A stretch of 44,208 nt of DNA from Bacilli bacterium (GTDB lineage: Bacteria > Bacillota_I > Bacilli_A > RF39 > UBA660), in NCBI GenBank assembly GCA_022795155.1, contig JAAWGF010000012.1, positions 1-44,208 on the forward strand. The letters are read 5' to 3'. The notes beneath the pieces were generated by a model, which was given only the letters and a program-made list of their open reading frames with translations, had not been told where the DNA came from and did not search any database. The translations under genes were made by a program, and so were the position numbers. Each line of letters opens with the position of its first letter. The stretch's first letter is position 1. Positions 42,319 through 44,208 of the stretch are shown one piece after another.

Positions 42319-42978
42319 TTAACCTTTATTCTTTTTGGCTTCTATATTCCATTTGATTATTCCATAAATATTTATAAGTAAATATCCAATTGACACTAGT
42401 AACATCATCATAGATCCTTCACCTTTATTTATAAAAGTTATAATCCAAATACTTAAATCTATAACATTATTTATTAGCCATAACCACCAAGATTCCTTAA
42501 ATCTAAGTATCATAAGTATGACACCACAAAGATTAATACAATTAGAACTTGCATCCATAAACGCAAGTCTTTGACTTGGAATAAGAGTTAATAAATATCC
42601 AAGTAATAAACTACCAATAATACAAGATAATGTAATAATTATAGAATTTCTTAAAGTAAGTTCTCTTACCTTTACATTTTTTTCTTCATTTAAATTTTTA
42701 TTCCAAGTTAAAAAGCCATTGATCTGAAGTGGGGAAAAAATAAATATATAAAAGAAAAATATTCCATACAAATTATTTTTGAAAGATACATATCCCATTA
42801 ATAGATAATTAATTAAACCCAAAATATAATTGCTTCTTTTTCCAACACTAGCAAAATAAGCACATAATAATCCTGTTAAAAGAATTGTTCCACCAATTAT
42901 AATATCATTGGAAATTATCCCCGAAATTAGAGAAATTATAAAACATATACAAGTAATTATTATATACTTCTTATTCAT
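42319..42978 (-). CDS. pnuC: PnuC-family nicotinamide riboside/mononucleotide transporter
   Basis: The 219-aa protein has seven or so membrane segments and the PnuC features: LINYLLMGYVSFKNNLYG, a W-rich FLTWNKN, FMDASSNCINLCGVILM and RFKESWWLWLINNVIDL. PnuC imports nicotinamide riboside for NAD synthesis by facilitated diffusion. Its ATG overlaps the stop of the SnoaL-like gene by 8 bases, so translation is coupled. A Nudix gene lies further upstream in the same run. Confidence 0.9.
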   Translation of the reverse strand: MNKKYIIITCICFIISLISGIISNDIIIGGTILLTGLLCAYFASVGKRSNYILGLINYLLMGYVSFKNNLYGIFFFYIFIFSPLQINGFLTWNKNLNEEKNVKVRELTLRNSIIITLSCIIGSLLLGYLLTLIPSQRLAFMDASSNCINLCGVILMILRFKESWWLWLINNVIDLSIWIITFINKGEGSMMMLLVSIGYLLINIYGIIKWNIEAKKNKG

Positions 42979-43318
42979 TTGCCATTTCCCAACTTTTAAA
43001 ATAAATACATTCTAAACTTTTATTAAATTTTATTTCATAAATGCCATCATAATCAACATCATTTTGTTTTAAAAACCACTCAGCTATTACTGTATAGCCA
43101 TCAATTGCCAAAAGTTTTATGTCAATATTTTGAACATTTTCATTTTTTACATATTGCCATTCTTCATTAATCTCTTCTATATTAGTATAGGGTTTCATAA
43201 ATGGTGTTTCTTGATAAAAAGTAGTATTTTTGAATAATGAAACGACACTTTCAATATCTTTGTTAAACCAATAATCTTTTAATTTATTTAACCAATCTTC
43301 TACGAATTGCTTATTCAT
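42971..43318 (-). CDS. SnoaL/NTF2-like fold protein
   Basis: The 115-aa protein has an N-terminal helical pair (VEDWLNKLKDYWFNKDIE), then strands with FLKQNDVDYDGIYEIKFN, the pattern of SnoaL-like/DUF4440-type NTF2 folds. These include isomerases, hydrolases and ligand binders; the function here is open. AAGGGAA precedes the ATG. It starts 4 bases after the headless methyltransferase fragment and overlaps pnuC. Confidence 0.78.
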   Translation of the reverse strand: MNKQFVEDWLNKLKDYWFNKDIESVVSLFKNTTFYQETPFMKPYTNIEEINEEWQYVKNENVQNIDIKLLAIDGYTVIAEWFLKQNDVDYDGIYEIKFNKSLECIYFKSWEMANE

Positions 43319-43322
43319 AAAA

Positions 43323-43706
43323 TTATTTCCCTTTCTTAACTTTTACTTGATATAACACCTTAGGTTTTCTATATTCATCTTCATTGCGAATCATCGATGT
43401 CTCAAAACTTTCTACCTCACCAATAATACTAAAATACTTGTTGATATCATCATGATTAAAAAACCTTTTTGTATAATCGCCTTCAAAATAAAAGTTTTTT
43501 TCTAATTGCTCACCAACACCTACACCAAAATTAAAATCATTTATTGACGCAACTCTAGCAAGTAGAACACCATTAGCTTTTAAAATTCTTTTGATTTCTT
43601 TCATAATATGAATAGTAGTATTATTATCAAAATAATGTAGAGATAAATCGGCAATAATTAAAGAATAACTTTCATCTGCAAATGGAAATTCTTCTTGCAT
43701 ATCCAC
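43323..43706 (-). pseudogene. C-terminal half of a class I methyltransferase, fused after the Nudix gene
   Basis: From the GTG at 43706 the frame reads VDMQEEFPFADESYSLII and LSLHYFDNNTTIHIMKEI, RILKANGVLLARV, which is the second half of a SAM-dependent methyltransferase. The first half with the SAM-binding glycine motif is absent. The fragment overlaps the Nudix frame by 49 bases in another frame, so the two were joined by a deletion. It is probably not functional; no ribosome-binding site precedes the GTG. Confidence 0.75.
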
Positions 43707-44011
43707 ATAGCTTCATTTTTACCAAAAACACTTGGATTTCCTACATACTCATCACATATCATAACATCAAAATCAAAAATCATGTCTGGATATTCAATAA
43801 TTAAATTACCTACATATTTTTGATTAATAATACGAATACCTGTTTCCTCTAAACACTCTCTAATAGAAGTAGCAAAATTAGTTTCGCCATCTTCAATTTT
43901 CCCGCCAGGAATATCATAAAAGCCATTATTTTTATCAGTTAAATACTTAATAGCTAATACTTTATCATCCTTAATTAAAATGGTTCTTACAGCTTTTCTT
44001 ATAGGTTTCAT
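43658..44011 (-). CDS. Nudix hydrolase, C-terminally truncated by the junction
   Basis: The 117-aa product starts MKPIRKAVRTILI at 44011, with GAGGT 5 bases upstream. It has a complete Nudix box, GGKIEDGETNFA then SIRECLEETGIRI, so catalytic residues are present. Family members run about 130-150 residues; here the normal sequence ends near GKNEAMW (about residue 103) and the last codons (ICKKNFHLQMKVIL) are out-of-frame methyltransferase sequence. Activity is uncertain. A neighbour, PnuC, suggests a nucleotide or NAD-related substrate, which is inference. Confidence 0.78.
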   Translation of the reverse strand: MKPIRKAVRTILIKDDKVLAIKYLTDKNNGFYDIPGGKIEDGETNFATSIRECLEETGIRIINQKYVGNLIIEYPDMIFDFDVMICDEYVGNPSVFGKNEAMWICKKNFHLQMKVIL

Positions 44012-44190
44012 TTTAAACCTCACTTTCATTTATATTCTATCATATTTTTTGCATTTATTGATAGTATTGTTAAACTTTATTTGTCAATCCATTTTCTTTT
44101 TTTATTAGAATTTTTTTAATAAACATCTAACTAATTTGAAAAAAATTTTTAACGTTAAATTTGAATTATCATCTATATAACATAAAAATC

Positions 44191-44208
44191 ACACCAAATA
44201 TTTGGTGT
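44191..44208. repeat. Perfect 18-base palindrome at the right edge
   Basis: ACACCAAATATTTGGTGT reads the same on both strands and ends exactly at the last base. It may be the stem of a hairpin or an operator cut by the window end. Confidence 0.5.

Overview
The window comes from an AT-rich, low-GC Gram-positive bacterium. The strongest clue is the minus-strand order ecfA1-ecfA2-ecfT-truA-rplM-rpsI (17180 down to 13062), which is the Bacillus-type arrangement. Strong AGGAGG/AGGTGA ribosome-binding sites, TTGACA/TATAAT promoters, several peptidoglycan amidases and a phosphoketolase fit Bacilli or Erysipelotrichia, plausibly an uncultured gut lineage; the exact clade is inference. Tryptophan is encoded by TGG, the only tRNA present is tRNA-Trp(CCA), and nearly all stops are TAA or TAG, so the standard bacterial code with rare TGA stops fits. 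No CRISPR array, transposase, integrase or rRNA was seen.

Layout: 0-4 kb holds orphan small genes, an FkbM-type methyltransferase, a tandem-HTH regulator with a palindrome over its ribosome-binding site, and tRNA-Trp. 4-9 kb holds envelope functions (SleB-like hydrolase, 5-LysM amidase, HtrA protease, secreted amidase) with an Abi/HEPN gene directly upstream of htrA. 9-12 kb has a Nudix hydrolase, a pseudouridine synthase overlapping an RNA methyltransferase, and a coiled-coil membrane protein. 12-13 kb has an orphan gene lying between two nearly identical terminators. 13-17.2 kb is the ribosomal/ECF cluster. 17-25 kb has an orphan, a PHP protein, an AI-2E-type membrane protein, a secreted lysozyme-like protein, an RNB ribonuclease, a broken HD-domain gene and an orphan membrane protein. 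25-30 kb has phosphoketolase, a PLP lyase and an SDR. 30-36 kb holds a NERD protein, a UvrD-like helicase with a nuclease-like insertion and a tandem-DUF262 protein, the best candidate here for an uncharacterised defence module. 36-38 kb has a YjjX-family gene and an HTH/pseudo-SDR/C-terminal-domain fusion. 38-40 kb has a frameshifted glycosyltransferase and a GRP-like transporter. 40-44 kb is a minus-strand run: a Nudix gene truncated into a headless methyltransferase, a SnoaL-like protein, PnuC, a YbaK-like deacylase and a fusion of a 2H phosphoesterase with a leucine-carboxyl-methyltransferase-like domain.

A recurring theme is small lesions: the HD gene, the YjjX gene, the glycosyltransferase and the Nudix/methyltransferase pair each carry a deletion or frameshift, some at short repeated bases. 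This could be real gene decay or assembly/sequencing error; read mapping would decide.
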